A DNA stretch of 64,000 nucleotides from Methylosinus sp. C49 (GCF_009936375.1 NZ_AP022332.1:2946501-3010500); one strand, 5' to 3'; numbered from the stretch's first letter, positions 17,742 through 25,984 are shown. The notes: generated by a model from the sequence alone, not told the origin. Made by a program: numbers and translations.

Positions 17742-18602
17742 TCACAAGCGATGCGCCGCCTCGGCATGGGCGATCAGCAACAGGAGATTTTCCAGAATGA
17801 GAACCGAGGTCAGCGGCCCCACTCCGCCGGGAACCGCCGTGAGGCGAATGTCCAGCCCCTCAAGCGCCGCCGCGTCCACATCCCCCGCGAGCTTGCCGTC
17901 GATGAAGCCGACGCCGGCGTCGACGACGAGCTGCCCATCCGCAAAATAATCGCGCCCGAAGAAATGCGGACGGCCCGTCGCGACGAAGACGATATCGGCC
18001 GCGCGCGAGAATTTCGGAATGTCCGGCGTCGCCGAATGGCAGATCGTCACTGTGGCGCCGGCGTTCACCAGCATATTGGCGAGCGGCTTGCCCACCGTGC
18101 GGCCGCGGCCGATGACGGCGACCGTCTTGCCGGCCAGCGGCCCTTGCGTCTCCGCCATGGCGATGCAGGCGCGCGGCGTCGCGGGCGCGATGAAGCGCTG
18201 ATGCGGCCCATTCTGCAGCAGCGCGCCGAGATTGCCGACGGAGAGCCCATCCGCATCCTTGCTCGCTGGGATGAGATTGGTCACGTCGATCTCGTCGAAT
18301 GCGGGCTTCGACGACATCACGACAATGACGCCGTGAATATCCGGGCGCGCGCAGAGGTCGCGCATATGCGCCGCTATATCGGCATAAGAGCCGGCATGGG
18401 AGAGATCGACGCCCTCGAAAGCCGCGCCCACCTCCTCCGCATGCTTGCGCTTGACGGCGACATAGCTCAGCGCCGCCGGATCGGAAGAGCAGACGACGGC
18501 GGCGAGCTTCGGCGTGACGCCGCGCGCCTTCAGCGCGACGATCGCCTCCGTGAGCGCCGCCTTACGGGCGGCGACGATCTCCTTGCTGTAGATTTTCTGC
18601 AT
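17742..18602 (-). CDS. folD: FolD-like methylenetetrahydrofolate dehydrogenase, atypical
   Basis: The 286-residue protein has the FolD fold: an N-terminal catalytic domain with SYVAVKRKHAEEVG (catalytic Lys) and KDADGLSVGNLG (family Asp), and an NADP-binding domain with VIGRGRTVGKPLANML and AVPGGVGPLTSVLILENLL. The enzyme normally oxidises methylene-H4F and hydrolyses methenyl-H4F in C1 metabolism. The usual VQLPLP segment is replaced by IHGVIVVMSSKPAF, so the conserved Gln tied to cyclohydrolase activity is absent. It may be a dehydrogenase only, as in methylotrophs that use a separate cyclohydrolase. The fold assignment is secure; bifunctionality is doubtful. Confidence 0.85.
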   Translation of the reverse strand: MQKIYSKEIVAARKAALTEAIVALKARGVTPKLAAVVCSSDPAALSYVAVKRKHAEEVGAAFEGVDLSHAGSYADIAAHMRDLCARPDIHGVIVVMSSKPAFDEIDVTNLIPASKDADGLSVGNLGALLQNGPHQRFIAPATPRACIAMAETQGPLAGKTVAVIGRGRTVGKPLANMLVNAGATVTICHSATPDIPKFSRAADIVFVATGRPHFFGRDYFADGQLVVDAGVGFIDGKLAGDVDAAALEGLDIRLTAVPGGVGPLTSVLILENLLLLIAHAEAAHRL

Positions 18603-19027
18603 AGGACACGCCTTTCACAGCGCCCGGCCCGGTCTCGCTATAAGCCGAAAGCCGCGCGATCGATGCGTGGCCTTTCGACGCTGGCGCGAACGTGATCTCA
18701 GCATCCTCGATCAGCCGAAGCGCGTCGCCTCGCAGAAATACCGACAAGACACAACCTCAGATGGCTGAATGCTCATGCGTGTCGAGAAGCGGCGCCGATC
18801 GCGACGTCGCTCGCTTTTTGATTTTGGCGCATTTTGGAGACCTCCTCCATTCGAGGGATTTGGAGGCATAGCGATTGCGTTAAGGTTAACGGGATCGAGC
18901 GCACGTTTCATTTTGAAATCGACGAAGTCTCTGTCCCTGTAAAAATATTGTGTATCTTCAATACATTGAGAGTCTTGCGTTGTGGAGCTCTCGATCACCG
19001 CGCCAAAATGACACAGTGAAATAGACG
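18603..19027. other. 425-bp intergenic region
   Basis: This is the divergent gap between folD (minus) and the small gene at 19028 (plus). It should hold both promoters. A TTAAGGTTAAC motif lies near 18878-18888. No convincing gene, repeat or RNA was seen; a 95-codon minus-strand frame at 18711-18998 has no recognisable features. Confidence 0.5.
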
Positions 19028-19348
19028 ATGAACAAGAAAAACGATCCGCCGATCAATTTTGATCCGAAGCAGGAGCGCGCCCAACGGCGTCCGCTCCCCT
19101 CCCCTTCCGAAAGCGACGTCGCCAAGCCCGTGACCAGCGAGCCGCTGGCGGATAAGTTGCGCCATGTCCGCGCCATCCTGCGCGCCGTCGAAGAATCTCG
19201 CGAGCAGAATTTGACGACCAAGCGCCTCTTCGAGCCGACGGCGATCGATTGCCTCAAGCAGCTCGTCGAAGCGCTCGACAGAAACGAGGGCGTCGAAGCC
19301 GCCCTCGTCGATGCGCGAACGATTTTGAAGACTGCCGGAATGGGATGA
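19028..19348 (+). CDS. Hypothetical small protein
   Basis: The 106-residue hydrophilic protein has a disordered, Pro/Lys-rich N-terminal third (KQERAQRRPLPSPSESD) followed by two or three amphipathic helices (LADKLRHVRAILRAVEESRE; IDCLKQLVEALDRNEGVEAA). No family is recognised. It ends 10 bases before a clear hairpin terminator, which supports it as an expressed unit. Confidence 0.5.
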   Translation: MNKKNDPPINFDPKQERAQRRPLPSPSESDVAKPVTSEPLADKLRHVRAILRAVEESREQNLTTKRLFEPTAIDCLKQLVEALDRNEGVEAALVDARTILKTAGMG

Positions 19349-19358
19349 ACAAAGCGAA

Positions 19359-19391
19359 AGACGCCGGACCAATAGGCCCGGCGTCTCTTCC
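19359..19391 (+). terminator. Hairpin terminator after the 19028 gene
   Basis: AGACGCCGG (19359-19367) pairs with CCGGCGTCT (19378-19386) and is followed by CTTCC. It lies between the convergent ends of the small hypothetical gene and the TauE/SafE gene and may serve both. Confidence 0.55.
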
Positions 19392-19445
19392 TCGTGGTCG
19401 ATCGCCTTGCGCAGCGCGGCGATGAAGCGACGTCGAAACGAGATT

Positions 19446-20231
19446 TTACCGCGTCATGATCTGCGAGTTGAACAGCGTATAGGCGGCGACGGCGAAAACG
19501 ACGATCGCGAAGGCGATGGTCAGCTGTCCGGTGTTCTTGGACAGGCGCCGCGCCAATGCCGCGCCAATCAGCGTTCCCACCGCGCCGCTGCCGATGATGA
19601 CGATGGCGAGCAGCCAATCGATGAGGCCCGAGAACGCATAGGTCGCCGCCGTCGTCATTCCGAAGACGGTGACGGCGACGAGCGACGTGCCGACGGCGTT
19701 GATCATCGGCATTCCCGTCGAGCCGACGAGGCCGGGCACGACGAGGACGCCGCCGCCTATGCCGAAAAAGCCCGAGAACAATCCCGTGACGAGTCCGAAG
19801 GAGGCGACGCGCGGCGCGCGCTCCACTGTGCATTCGACAGCGGCGTCGCCCGCGGCGCCGCGGCCGCGCAGCATCATCACGCCGGTCAGGATCATCGCCA
19901 GCGCGAAGAGAAACAGCAGCCGCTGTCCGTCGAAGCTCTTGCCGATCGTCGAGCCGACGACGGCCCCCAGCATTCCGGCCGCGGCGTATATGCCGCCGCA
20001 GCGCCATTTCACCGAGCCGGAGCGCGCATGGTTCCACAGGCTGAAGGCCGCATTGACGGCGACCGCGAATGCGCTGGTGCCGATGGCGACATGCGGATCC
20101 TTCACGCCGACGACATAGACCAGCAGCGGCACGGCGAGCACCGAGCCGCCGCCGCCGATGAGGCCGAGCGTGAAGCCGATGGCGGCGCCGCAGCCGGCGC
20201 CGATCACATATTGAATGAGCTCGAGTTGCAC
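19446..20231 (-). CDS. TauE/SafE family permease
   Basis: The 261-residue inner-membrane protein has about eight hydrophobic helices. The family repeat is visible as GFTLGLIGGGGSVLAVPLLVY in the first half (key residues G-GGGG-V-VP) and GLFSGFFGIGGGVLVVPGLV in the second. TauE/SafE proteins move sulfite, organosulfonates or related anions. The gene lies directly downstream of the sulfide-oxidation block on the same strand, so a role in exporting a sulfur oxyanion made there is a reasonable inference, not a proof. Confidence 0.88.
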   Translation of the reverse strand: MQLELIQYVIGAGCGAAIGFTLGLIGGGGSVLAVPLLVYVVGVKDPHVAIGTSAFAVAVNAAFSLWNHARSGSVKWRCGGIYAAAGMLGAVVGSTIGKSFDGQRLLFLFALAMILTGVMMLRGRGAAGDAAVECTVERAPRVASFGLVTGLFSGFFGIGGGVLVVPGLVGSTGMPMINAVGTSLVAVTVFGMTTAATYAFSGLIDWLLAIVIIGSGAVGTLIGAALARRLSKNTGQLTIAFAIVVFAVAAYTLFNSQIMTR

Positions 20232-20259
20232 ATCGCCCTCGTCATGTCGCGAATTTCCA

Positions 20260-20285
20260 CCTTCTCCCCGCGAGCGGGGAGAAGG
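20260..20285. terminator. Near-perfect hairpin between SQR and TauE genes
   Basis: CCTTCTCCCCGC (20260-20271) and GCGGGGAGAAGG (20274-20285) are exact complements with only two bases between them. It is either a terminator for the SQR transcript or a copy of a common palindromic repeat. Confidence 0.5.
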
Positions 20286-20327
20286 ATGCGGCGCAGATTG
20301 CGCGAAGCGATCTGTCGGACGCGCTCG

Positions 20328-22019
20328 TCACTCGGCGGGCTGCTCGCCCTTCTCGATCATATGCGGGGCGCAGAGCCATTCCTGGCCCTTGAGCATCGCG
20401 CTCCAATAGATCGGCGGCAGCAGCCGCTCCTTCAGGAACCATGCGGCGCGCGACGGACGCGTGCCGTCGATCAGCCATTTGGGGAAGCTCGGCAGCAGCT
20501 TGCCGCCATAGCCGAACTCGGCGAGCACGATCTTGCCGCGCTCCACTGTGAGCGGACAGGAGCCATAGCCGTCATAGCCGACATGCGGCGCCTTGCCGTC
20601 GAGAACCGAGAGCACATTGATCGCGACGACGGGCGCCTGCTTGCGCGCGGCGGCCGCCGTCTTGGCGTTGGTCGTCGCGACGGCGTCGCCGAGCGCGAAG
20701 ACATTGCCGTAGCGCGTATGGCGCAGCGACTCGGGATCCACGGCGATGAAGCCGCTCTCCGCGGCCAGCGGACTTTTGGCGACGAACTCCGGCGCGCGCT
20801 GCGGCGGCACGGCGTGCATCATGGCGAAATCGCGCTCGACGCGAATGATCGCGCCATTGGCGTCCTTCTCCTCGAAGGTCGCGATCTTGGCCGGCCCATC
20901 GACGGCGACGAGCTTCGACTCGAAGCGCAGATCGATGCCGTAGCGCTTCACATATTCCATCAGCGCCGGCACATAGGCCGGCACGCCGAACAGCACAGGG
21001 CCAGCGTTATGAAACTCGACCTCGATGTCGGAGAGCGCGCCGGCGCGGCGCCATGCGTCGCAGGAGAGATACATCGCCTTTTGCGGCGCGCCCGCGCATT
21101 TGATCGGCATGGGCGGCTGCGTGAACAATGCGCGTCCGCCGCGCAGAGTCTGCGCGAGGTAATGCGTGTAGGGCGCGAGATCGGCGCGATAATTAGAGGT
21201 GACGCCATTGCGGCCGAGCGTCTCGACGAGGCCGGGAATAGCCTCCCAATCAAGCTTTATGCCGGGCGAGGCGATGAGCGCGCGATAGCGCAGCCGCGAG
21301 CCGTCGTCGAGAACGACCTCATCGGAATCGGGCGCGAATTCGGCGACGGACTTCTTGATCCAGACGGCCTTGTCGGGGATGACCGAGGCCATCGGACGCT
21401 TCGTCACTTCCGGCTGGAACACGCCGGCGCCGACGAGGGTGAAGCCGGGCTGATAATAGTGAAGCTCGGCCGGCTCGACGATGGCGATGGAGAGCGAGGG
21501 CCGACGCTTCAAAAGGCTCGCCGCCGCGGCGACGCCGCCGCTGCCGCCGCCGACGATCACCACATCATAAGAGCCCGGACCGCGGTCGCCGGTCGGCGCG
21601 CCGCCACGCGCGATGATGCGCGCCTTCCACGGCTCGAGATCGACGCCGGCAGCTTTCGCCGCGGCGAGAACAATTTCAGCGCCGAGCGGCATGGCCTGAG
21701 ACAGCGCCCATAATGCGCTCGCGCGCCTGCCGCTCTTGCAATAGCCGAGCGTGGGACCGCTCGCAGTCGCGAGCGCGCTGGCGAAATCGGCGACGGACAC
21801 ATCGTCTATGTTCGAGGGCGTCACCGGAACATGCTTGGCCGCGAGCCCATGCTTCGCCGCCCATTCGGCGACGTCGCGGAAATTGGGCTGGCCCGGCTCC
21901 TCATCGTCGGGACGACAATCGATGACGAGACGAAATCCGTCGCGCGCGGCGCGCTCGACATCGGCTTCGGAGATCTGCGGCGAAACGGAGAAAACGGACG
22001 ACAGTTTCGTGAAGCTCAT
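20328..22019 (-). CDS. DUF442 phosphatase-like domain fused to sulfide:quinone oxidoreductase
   Basis: The protein has 563 residues. Residues about 1-110 form a DUF442 (beta-lactamase-hydrolase-like phosphatase) domain with the active-site loop GYCKSGRRASALW. From about residue 140 it is an FAD-dependent SQR-type flavoprotein: YDVVIVGGGSGGVAAAASLL (dinucleotide-binding), HYYQPGFTLVGAG, RALIASPGIKLDWEAIPGL and a second nucleotide segment GNVFALGDAVATTNAKTAAA. SQR oxidises sulfide to persulfide and reduces quinone at the membrane. The same fusion is known from bigR-type operons. It is followed in transcription by a TauE/SafE permease and preceded by a DUF2892 protein, two transporters and a persulfide dioxygenase. 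Confidence 0.92.
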   Translation of the reverse strand: MSFTKLSSVFSVSPQISEADVERAARDGFRLVIDCRPDDEEPGQPNFRDVAEWAAKHGLAAKHVPVTPSNIDDVSVADFASALATASGPTLGYCKSGRRASALWALSQAMPLGAEIVLAAAKAAGVDLEPWKARIIARGGAPTGDRGPGSYDVVIVGGGSGGVAAAASLLKRRPSLSIAIVEPAELHYYQPGFTLVGAGVFQPEVTKRPMASVIPDKAVWIKKSVAEFAPDSDEVVLDDGSRLRYRALIASPGIKLDWEAIPGLVETLGRNGVTSNYRADLAPYTHYLAQTLRGGRALFTQPPMPIKCAGAPQKAMYLSCDAWRRAGALSDIEVEFHNAGPVLFGVPAYVPALMEYVKRYGIDLRFESKLVAVDGPAKIATFEEKDANGAIIRVERDFAMMHAVPPQRAPEFVAKSPLAAESGFIAVDPESLRHTRYGNVFALGDAVATTNAKTAAAARKQAPVVAINVLSVLDGKAPHVGYDGYGSCPLTVERGKIVLAEFGYGGKLLPSFPKWLIDGTRPSRAAWFLKERLLPPIYWSAMLKGQEWLCAPHMIEKGEQPAE

Positions 22020-22097
22020 GACGGTGCGTTCCTCTTTTTTTGTTCGCTTTTTTAGGTGTGTGTCGGGGAGAAGCCGCGACCGGCGGAACGCGTCGGT

Positions 22098-22301
22098 TCA
22101 GACGCGCTCGCAGGTCGAGATTCCAAAGAGACGATAGGCGGGGCAGAAGGAGACGAGGCTGGTCGCCAAGGCGATGATCGCCACGACGCCGAGCGCGATG
22201 GCGAGGCCGCCGGAGAGCGCGCCGAGCCAATAGGCCAATGCAATGGCGGCGACGATGGCGAGACGGAAAATGCGGTCTATTGTTCCGACATTCCTGGTCA
22301 T
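22098..22301 (-). CDS. DUF2892 (YgaP-type) small membrane protein
   Basis: The protein has 67 residues from the ATG at 22301. The start MTRNVGTIDRIFRLAIVAAI and the end LVSFCPAYRLFGISTC are characteristic of DUF2892 proteins, with two transmembrane helices between. Such proteins occur alone or fused to rhodanese and are frequent in sulfide/persulfide operons. Here it sits between the transporter pair and SQR. The Cys residues near the C-terminus may matter for sulfur handling. Confidence 0.88.
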   Translation of the reverse strand: MTRNVGTIDRIFRLAIVAAIALAYWLGALSGGLAIALGVVAIIALATSLVSFCPAYRLFGISTCERV

Positions 22302-22333
22302 GACTCGTGCCTTTCGTTCGAGCGTTTCGGCTT

Positions 22334-22756
22334 TCACATTTTCTGCGCGGTGAGGCGCTGCAGAACCATTCCGAGCGCCATGGCCGCGACGAAGGGCGCG
22401 GCCTCGAGCGGCGCGAGGGCGAGATCGGCGAGCGCTGGACCGGGACAAAGGCCGGCGACGCCCCATCCGAGACCGAAGATCGCCGCGCCCAAAACGAGGC
22501 GCGCGTCGATCGGCGAGGTCGGCGGCAGATCGAAGCTCTCGGCGGCGAGCGGACGCTCCAGCCGGCGCATGACGCGCCAAGCGATCGCCATTGGCACGAG
22601 CGCGCCGATCATCACGAAGGCGAGAGTCGGATCGAAGGCGCCGAAGACATCGAGAAAGCCGCGCACGCGCGCCGGATTCGCCATGCCCGAGACCGCGAGG
22701 CCGACGCCGAAGATCACGCCGCTGAGAAGGCCGAGAAGAGTGGATCTGTTCACCAT
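22334..22756 (-). CDS. YeeE/YedE-type transporter, second half-size subunit
   Basis: The 140-residue membrane protein has the second-repeat signature VSGMANPARVRGFLDVFGAF and the conserved Cys motif GVAGLCPGPALADLAL. Together with the adjacent gene it would make one full YeeE/YedE (TsuA-like) sulfur-compound transporter. Its start overlaps the end of the partner gene by 7 bp, suggesting translational coupling. Confidence 0.87.
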   Translation of the reverse strand: MVNRSTLLGLLSGVIFGVGLAVSGMANPARVRGFLDVFGAFDPTLAFVMIGALVPMAIAWRVMRRLERPLAAESFDLPPTSPIDARLVLGAAIFGLGWGVAGLCPGPALADLALAPLEAAPFVAAMALGMVLQRLTAQKM

Positions 22757-23181
22757 GCGAGCCCCGCAGCATTCATCGCCGCCACCGTCGCCGCCGCGAC
22801 GCTCATGAACACTCCCGTCGCGACCAGCGAGCGTTTCGAGAGTCGCGACAGGCCGCAGACGCCATGGCCGCTGGTGCAGCCGGAGCCGAGCCGAGTTCCA
22901 TAGCCGACGAGCAGCCCGCCGATCAGCAGCATCGCCAGCGGCGGAAAGCGCATCTCGATCGGCCCGGAGAGAAGAACGAGCGCTCCCGCGCCGAGCGGCA
23001 GGCCGAGAACGAAGCCCGCCGCCAGACCATCCGGCCCGCAGGCCTTGGTGAGGCCGATCGTGCGGGCGAAGAGGCCGCTGACGCCGGCGATGCGCCCGGC
23101 GCCGAGCAGCATGATCGACGCGCTCGCGCCGATCATCAGCCCGCCGGCGAGGCCCTGCGCCATGGAAGTGGCGAGCGTCAT
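22750..23181 (-). CDS. YeeE/YedE-type transporter, first half-size subunit
   Basis: The 143-residue membrane protein has the first-repeat features: IAGVSGLFARTIG and the Cys-containing loop LVGYGTRLGSGCTSGHGVCG. YeeE/YedE proteins transport thiosulfate or related sulfur species. The start codon overlaps by one base the stop of the persulfide dioxygenase gene. The pair is embedded in the sulfide-oxidation operon, which supports a sulfur substrate. Confidence 0.88.
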   Translation of the reverse strand: MTLATSMAQGLAGGLMIGASASIMLLGAGRIAGVSGLFARTIGLTKACGPDGLAAGFVLGLPLGAGALVLLSGPIEMRFPPLAMLLIGGLLVGYGTRLGSGCTSGHGVCGLSRLSKRSLVATGVFMSVAAATVAAMNAAGLAW

Positions 23182-24101
23182 CAGAAGACATCCAGCGGGA
23201 GCTTCAGATAGCGGGCGCCATTGTCCTCCGGCGGCGGCAGGCGACCGCCGCGCACATTCACTTGCACGGACGGCAGGATCAGATGCGGCAGGTCCAAGGT
23301 CGCGTCGCGATGCGTGCGCATGTCGACGAACGCGTCCTCGCCGACTCCGTCATGCACATGCACATTGCCCTTGCGCTCGGCGCCGACCGTCGTCTCCCAG
23401 GCATAGGCATCGCGGTTCGGCGCTTTGTAGTCGTGGCAGAGGAACAGCCGCGTCTCGTCCGGCAGCGCCATCAGCCTGCGGATGGAGCGATAGAGCGCGC
23501 GGGCGTCGCCGCCGGGGAAGTCGGCGCGCGCCGTGCCATAGTCGGGCATGAACAGCGTATCGCCCACGAAGGCCGCGTCGCCGATCACATAGGCGACATC
23601 GGCGGGCGTATGGCCGGGCACATGCAGCGTGATCGCCGGAATCTCGCCGATCGCGAAAGTCTCGCCATCGTCGAACAGATGATCGAACTGCGAGCCGTCA
23701 CGGGCGAACTCCGTCCCGAAGTTGAAGACCTTGCCGAAGACGGTTTGAACCGTGGTGATCTCGCGGCCTATCGCGAGCTTGCCGCCGAGCTTGGTCTGCA
23801 AATAGGGCGCGGCCGAGAGATGGTCGGCATGGGCGTGGGTTTCCAGCAGCCAGTCGATCGTCAGACTTTCACGATTCACGTAAGCGACGATCTCGTCCGC
23901 GCCTTTGGTCGAGGTGCGGCCGGACGCCGCATCGAAATTCAGCACGCTGTCGACGATCGCCGCATGGCGCGTCGTCGGATCGTAGACGATGTGAGACGCT
24001 GTAAAAGTCGGCTCGTCGAAGAAGGTCTCGACCTGAATAGACGGCCGTTTCGCGGCGGCGAGGATCTGTTCCCTAGCCCGCTCTAGCGCTGCATCCGTCA
24101 T
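23181..24101 (-). CDS. blh: Persulfide dioxygenase-like metallo-beta-lactamase protein
   Basis: The 306-residue protein has the MBL metal motif THAHADHLSA, later ligand segments VPGHTPADVAYVIGD, FVGDTLFMPDYGTARADFPG and FLCHDYKAP, all as in ETHE1/Blh persulfide dioxygenases, which oxidise glutathione persulfide to sulfite using Fe(II). It is the first gene of the minus-strand sulfur operon and faces a peroxiredoxin-ArsR pair across a short gap with a palindrome. A quinone-linked SQR downstream would supply persulfide, and TauE/SafE could export the sulfite. Confidence 0.9.
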   Translation of the reverse strand: MTDAALERAREQILAAAKRPSIQVETFFDEPTFTASHIVYDPTTRHAAIVDSVLNFDAASGRTSTKGADEIVAYVNRESLTIDWLLETHAHADHLSAAPYLQTKLGGKLAIGREITTVQTVFGKVFNFGTEFARDGSQFDHLFDDGETFAIGEIPAITLHVPGHTPADVAYVIGDAAFVGDTLFMPDYGTARADFPGGDARALYRSIRRLMALPDETRLFLCHDYKAPNRDAYAWETTVGAERKGNVHVHDGVGEDAFVDMRTHRDATLDLPHLILPSVQVNVRGGRLPPPEDNGARYLKLPLDVF

Positions 24102-24126
24102 GGCAACCTCCCATTTAATTTCATGG

Positions 24127-24143
24127 TTACATTATTTATGTAA
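24127..24143. promoter_or_regulatory. Palindromic operator between divergent sulfur-response genes
   Basis: TTACAT-TATTT-ATGTAA is an exact inverted repeat in the 90-bp gap between the persulfide dioxygenase gene and the peroxiredoxin gene. A TATAGT hexamer (24147-24152) just to the right is a plausible -10 box for the plus-strand operon. AT-rich inverted repeats in this position are the usual targets of BigR/SqrR-type ArsR repressors, and such a regulator is encoded 700 bp away. Confidence 0.65.
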
Positions 24144-24191
24144 TCGTATAGTCTGCTTGTGTCAAGCTCGGAATGGGGGCATTTGAAAGCC

Positions 24192-24851
24192 ATGGAAAAA
24201 GAACCGACTTCGGCTCCGACGACGGCCGTGCGCGCGCTGCGCGTCGGCGATCTCGCGCCGGTTTTTCAGGCGCGCTCCACCGGCGGCGACATTCGTCTCG
24301 ATCAGTTCCGCGGCCGCTGGCTGATCTTCTTCTCGCATCCGGCGGATTTCACGCCGGTCTGCACCAGCGAATTCGTGGCGCTGGCGCGCGCCGCGCCGCG
24401 CTTCGAGGAAGTGGGCTGCGCGCTGCTGGGCCTCTCGGTCGACAGCCTCTATTCGCATCTGGCCTGGGTACGGGCGATTCGCGACCTTTTCGGCGTCACC
24501 GTCCCCTTCCCCATCGTCGAGGATCCGACCATGACCATTGGTCGCGCCTATGGAATGCTGGACGAGACCGCCCGAGATTCCTCGGCGATGCGCGCGACCT
24601 ATTACATCGACCCGGAGGGAATCGTGCGGGCGCTCACTTGGTATCCGCTGACGGTCGGCCGTTCGGTGGAGGAGATGCTGCGCCTCGTCACGGCGCTGAA
24701 AAAGGCGGCCTCTGGCGAGGTGATGACGCCAGAGGGCTGGATGCCCGGCGGCGATCTTCTGCTGCCGCCTACCAACGCCGCGCAAGACGCGCTCGCGCCC
24801 GGCGCGACCGACAGCTGGTTCTATCGGACATGCAAAGATTCAGGCAAATGA
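24192..24851 (+). CDS. Peroxiredoxin, 1-Cys (Prx6-like) type
   Basis: The protein has 219 residues from the ATG at 24192. A GTG at 24159 is in frame but would coincide with the expected transcript start. The peroxidatic Cys lies in SHPADFTPVCTSEFVALA, and the long C-terminal extension (after YYIDPEGIVRALTWYPLTVG) fits the Prx6 subgroup, which reduces peroxides with one Cys. Two further Cys occur, one in VGCALLG and one near the C-terminus (YRTCKDSGK), so resolution by a second thiol is possible. The stop overlaps the next start (ATGA). Confidence 0.9.
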   Translation: MEKEPTSAPTTAVRALRVGDLAPVFQARSTGGDIRLDQFRGRWLIFFSHPADFTPVCTSEFVALARAAPRFEEVGCALLGLSVDSLYSHLAWVRAIRDLFGVTVPFPIVEDPTMTIGRAYGMLDETARDSSAMRATYYIDPEGIVRALTWYPLTVGRSVEEMLRLVTALKKAASGEVMTPEGWMPGGDLLLPPTNAAQDALAPGATDSWFYRTCKDSGK

Positions 24852-25246
24852 CCGCACTCTACCAATCGCGCGAGCGCGCCAATGAGGCCGCCGAAAGGCT
24901 GAAGATTTTCGCGCAGCCGCAGCGGCTGATGATTCTGTCCTATCTCCTCGCCGGCGAGCACACGGTCGGCGAGATCGAGGCCGCGACGGCGATACAGCAG
25001 CCGGCCTTGAGCCAGCAACTCGCCGAGCTGCGCCGCGCCGAGCTGGTGGAGACGCGCCGCGCCGCCAAGCAGGTCTTCTACCGCCTGGCCGACGCCAAGG
25101 TGACGCTCTGCGTCAAATGCGTCGAGGCGATCTTCGAAGGCGCCGCCGATCCGCAAGGCGCCCTCGCCGAAGCGCTGCGCGCGCCGCAGGCCACGCGCGA
25201 GGCGCCGGGCAAGGCCGGAGCGGCGGCGTTCGCGAAGATCGTGTAA
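24848..25246 (+). CDS. ArsR family repressor (BigR/SqrR-like, atypical cysteines)
   Basis: The protein has 132 residues from the ATG overlapping the peroxiredoxin stop. The winged-helix core is LKIFAQPQRLMILSYLLAG, HTVGEIEAATAIQQPALSQQ, LAELRRAELVETRRAAKQVF. BigR/SqrR persulfide sensors have a Cys in the helix after RLxIL; here that position is Ser (ILSYL). The only cysteines are Cys88 and Cys91 (VTLCVKCVEAIF). It probably controls the two divergent operons through the 24127-24143 palindrome. Sensing chemistry therefore may differ from BigR. Confidence 0.85.
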   Translation: MTALYQSRERANEAAERLKIFAQPQRLMILSYLLAGEHTVGEIEAATAIQQPALSQQLAELRRAELVETRRAAKQVFYRLADAKVTLCVKCVEAIFEGAADPQGALAEALRAPQATREAPGKAGAAAFAKIV

Positions 25247-25325
25247 CCGATGCCGTGGCCGCCTCCACCTCGACGCGCGGCCGCCGATGGTGTTAAATCC
25301 TATTGAGCATTATCAGGGGAAGCCA

Positions 25326-25607
25326 ATGCGGAGCACCCAGCAATTCAGCGTGACGCTGCCGACTGAAATGGCGCAAATGGTCAAGGCGAAGGTGTCGTCC
25401 GGTGAATACGCCAGCGAAAGCGAGGTCATTCGCGACGGCCTCCGCGCCCTGCTGGCGCGCGACCGCGCGGTCGAGAACTGGCTGTCGCAGGAGGTCGCGC
25501 CGGCCTATGACAGGATGAAGACCGACCCATCGCGCGGACGATCTCCCGCCGATGTTCGCGCGGCGCTGGCGGCCGAGCATGAGCGGGCGACGAAGACGAC
25601 CCGCTGA
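25326..25607 (+). CDS. parD: ParD-type antitoxin
   Basis: The protein has 93 residues from the ATG at 25326, preceded by GGGGAA. The ribbon-helix-helix start QQFSVTLPTEMAQMVKAKV and SGEYASESEVIRDGLRALLA are classic for ParD/CopG antitoxins; the C-terminal half would bind the toxin. It overlaps the toxin start by one base. ParD proteins usually repress their own promoter. Confidence 0.9.
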   Translation: MRSTQQFSVTLPTEMAQMVKAKVSSGEYASESEVIRDGLRALLARDRAVENWLSQEVAPAYDRMKTDPSRGRSPADVRAALAAEHERATKTTR

Positions 25608-25921
25608 TGGGGTCCTATAACGTCATTTTCTCGCCCGAAGCCGAGGCGCAGCTCCTCGCCACCTATCGCTGGATCGCTGAGCGGGCGACTCCGTCGGCGG
25701 CCGAGCGTTTCACCGGCGCGATCGTCGATTATTGCGAAAATCTCCGCAGCTTCCCCGAGCGCGGGACACGTCGTGACGATTTACGGCCGGGCCTGCGGAC
25801 GATCGGCTTTCGTCGGCGCGTGACGATCGCTTTTGCCGTCGAAGCCGAAGTCGTGACGATCGTCGGCGTTTTTTACGGCGGACAGAATTTCGAAGCTTCG
25901 CTGTCGATCGCAGACGAATGA
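25607..25921 (+). CDS. parE: RelE/ParE-type toxin
   Basis: The 104-residue protein has the ParE/RelE fold signature: YNVIFSPEAEAQLLATYRWI at the start, FPERGTRRDDLRPGLRTIGF and RRVTIAFAVEAEVVTIVGVF with GGQNFE near the end. ParE toxins poison DNA gyrase and RelE toxins cut mRNA; the pairing with ParD favours the ParE type. The start overlaps the antitoxin stop. Confidence 0.88.
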   Translation: MGSYNVIFSPEAEAQLLATYRWIAERATPSAAERFTGAIVDYCENLRSFPERGTRRDDLRPGLRTIGFRRRVTIAFAVEAEVVTIVGVFYGGQNFEASLSIADE

Positions 25922-25984
25922 AAGGCGAATCCAGCCGCAGCGCATTCTCGCATCCGGCCCGCCTTCCATGATATTCACGAGACC

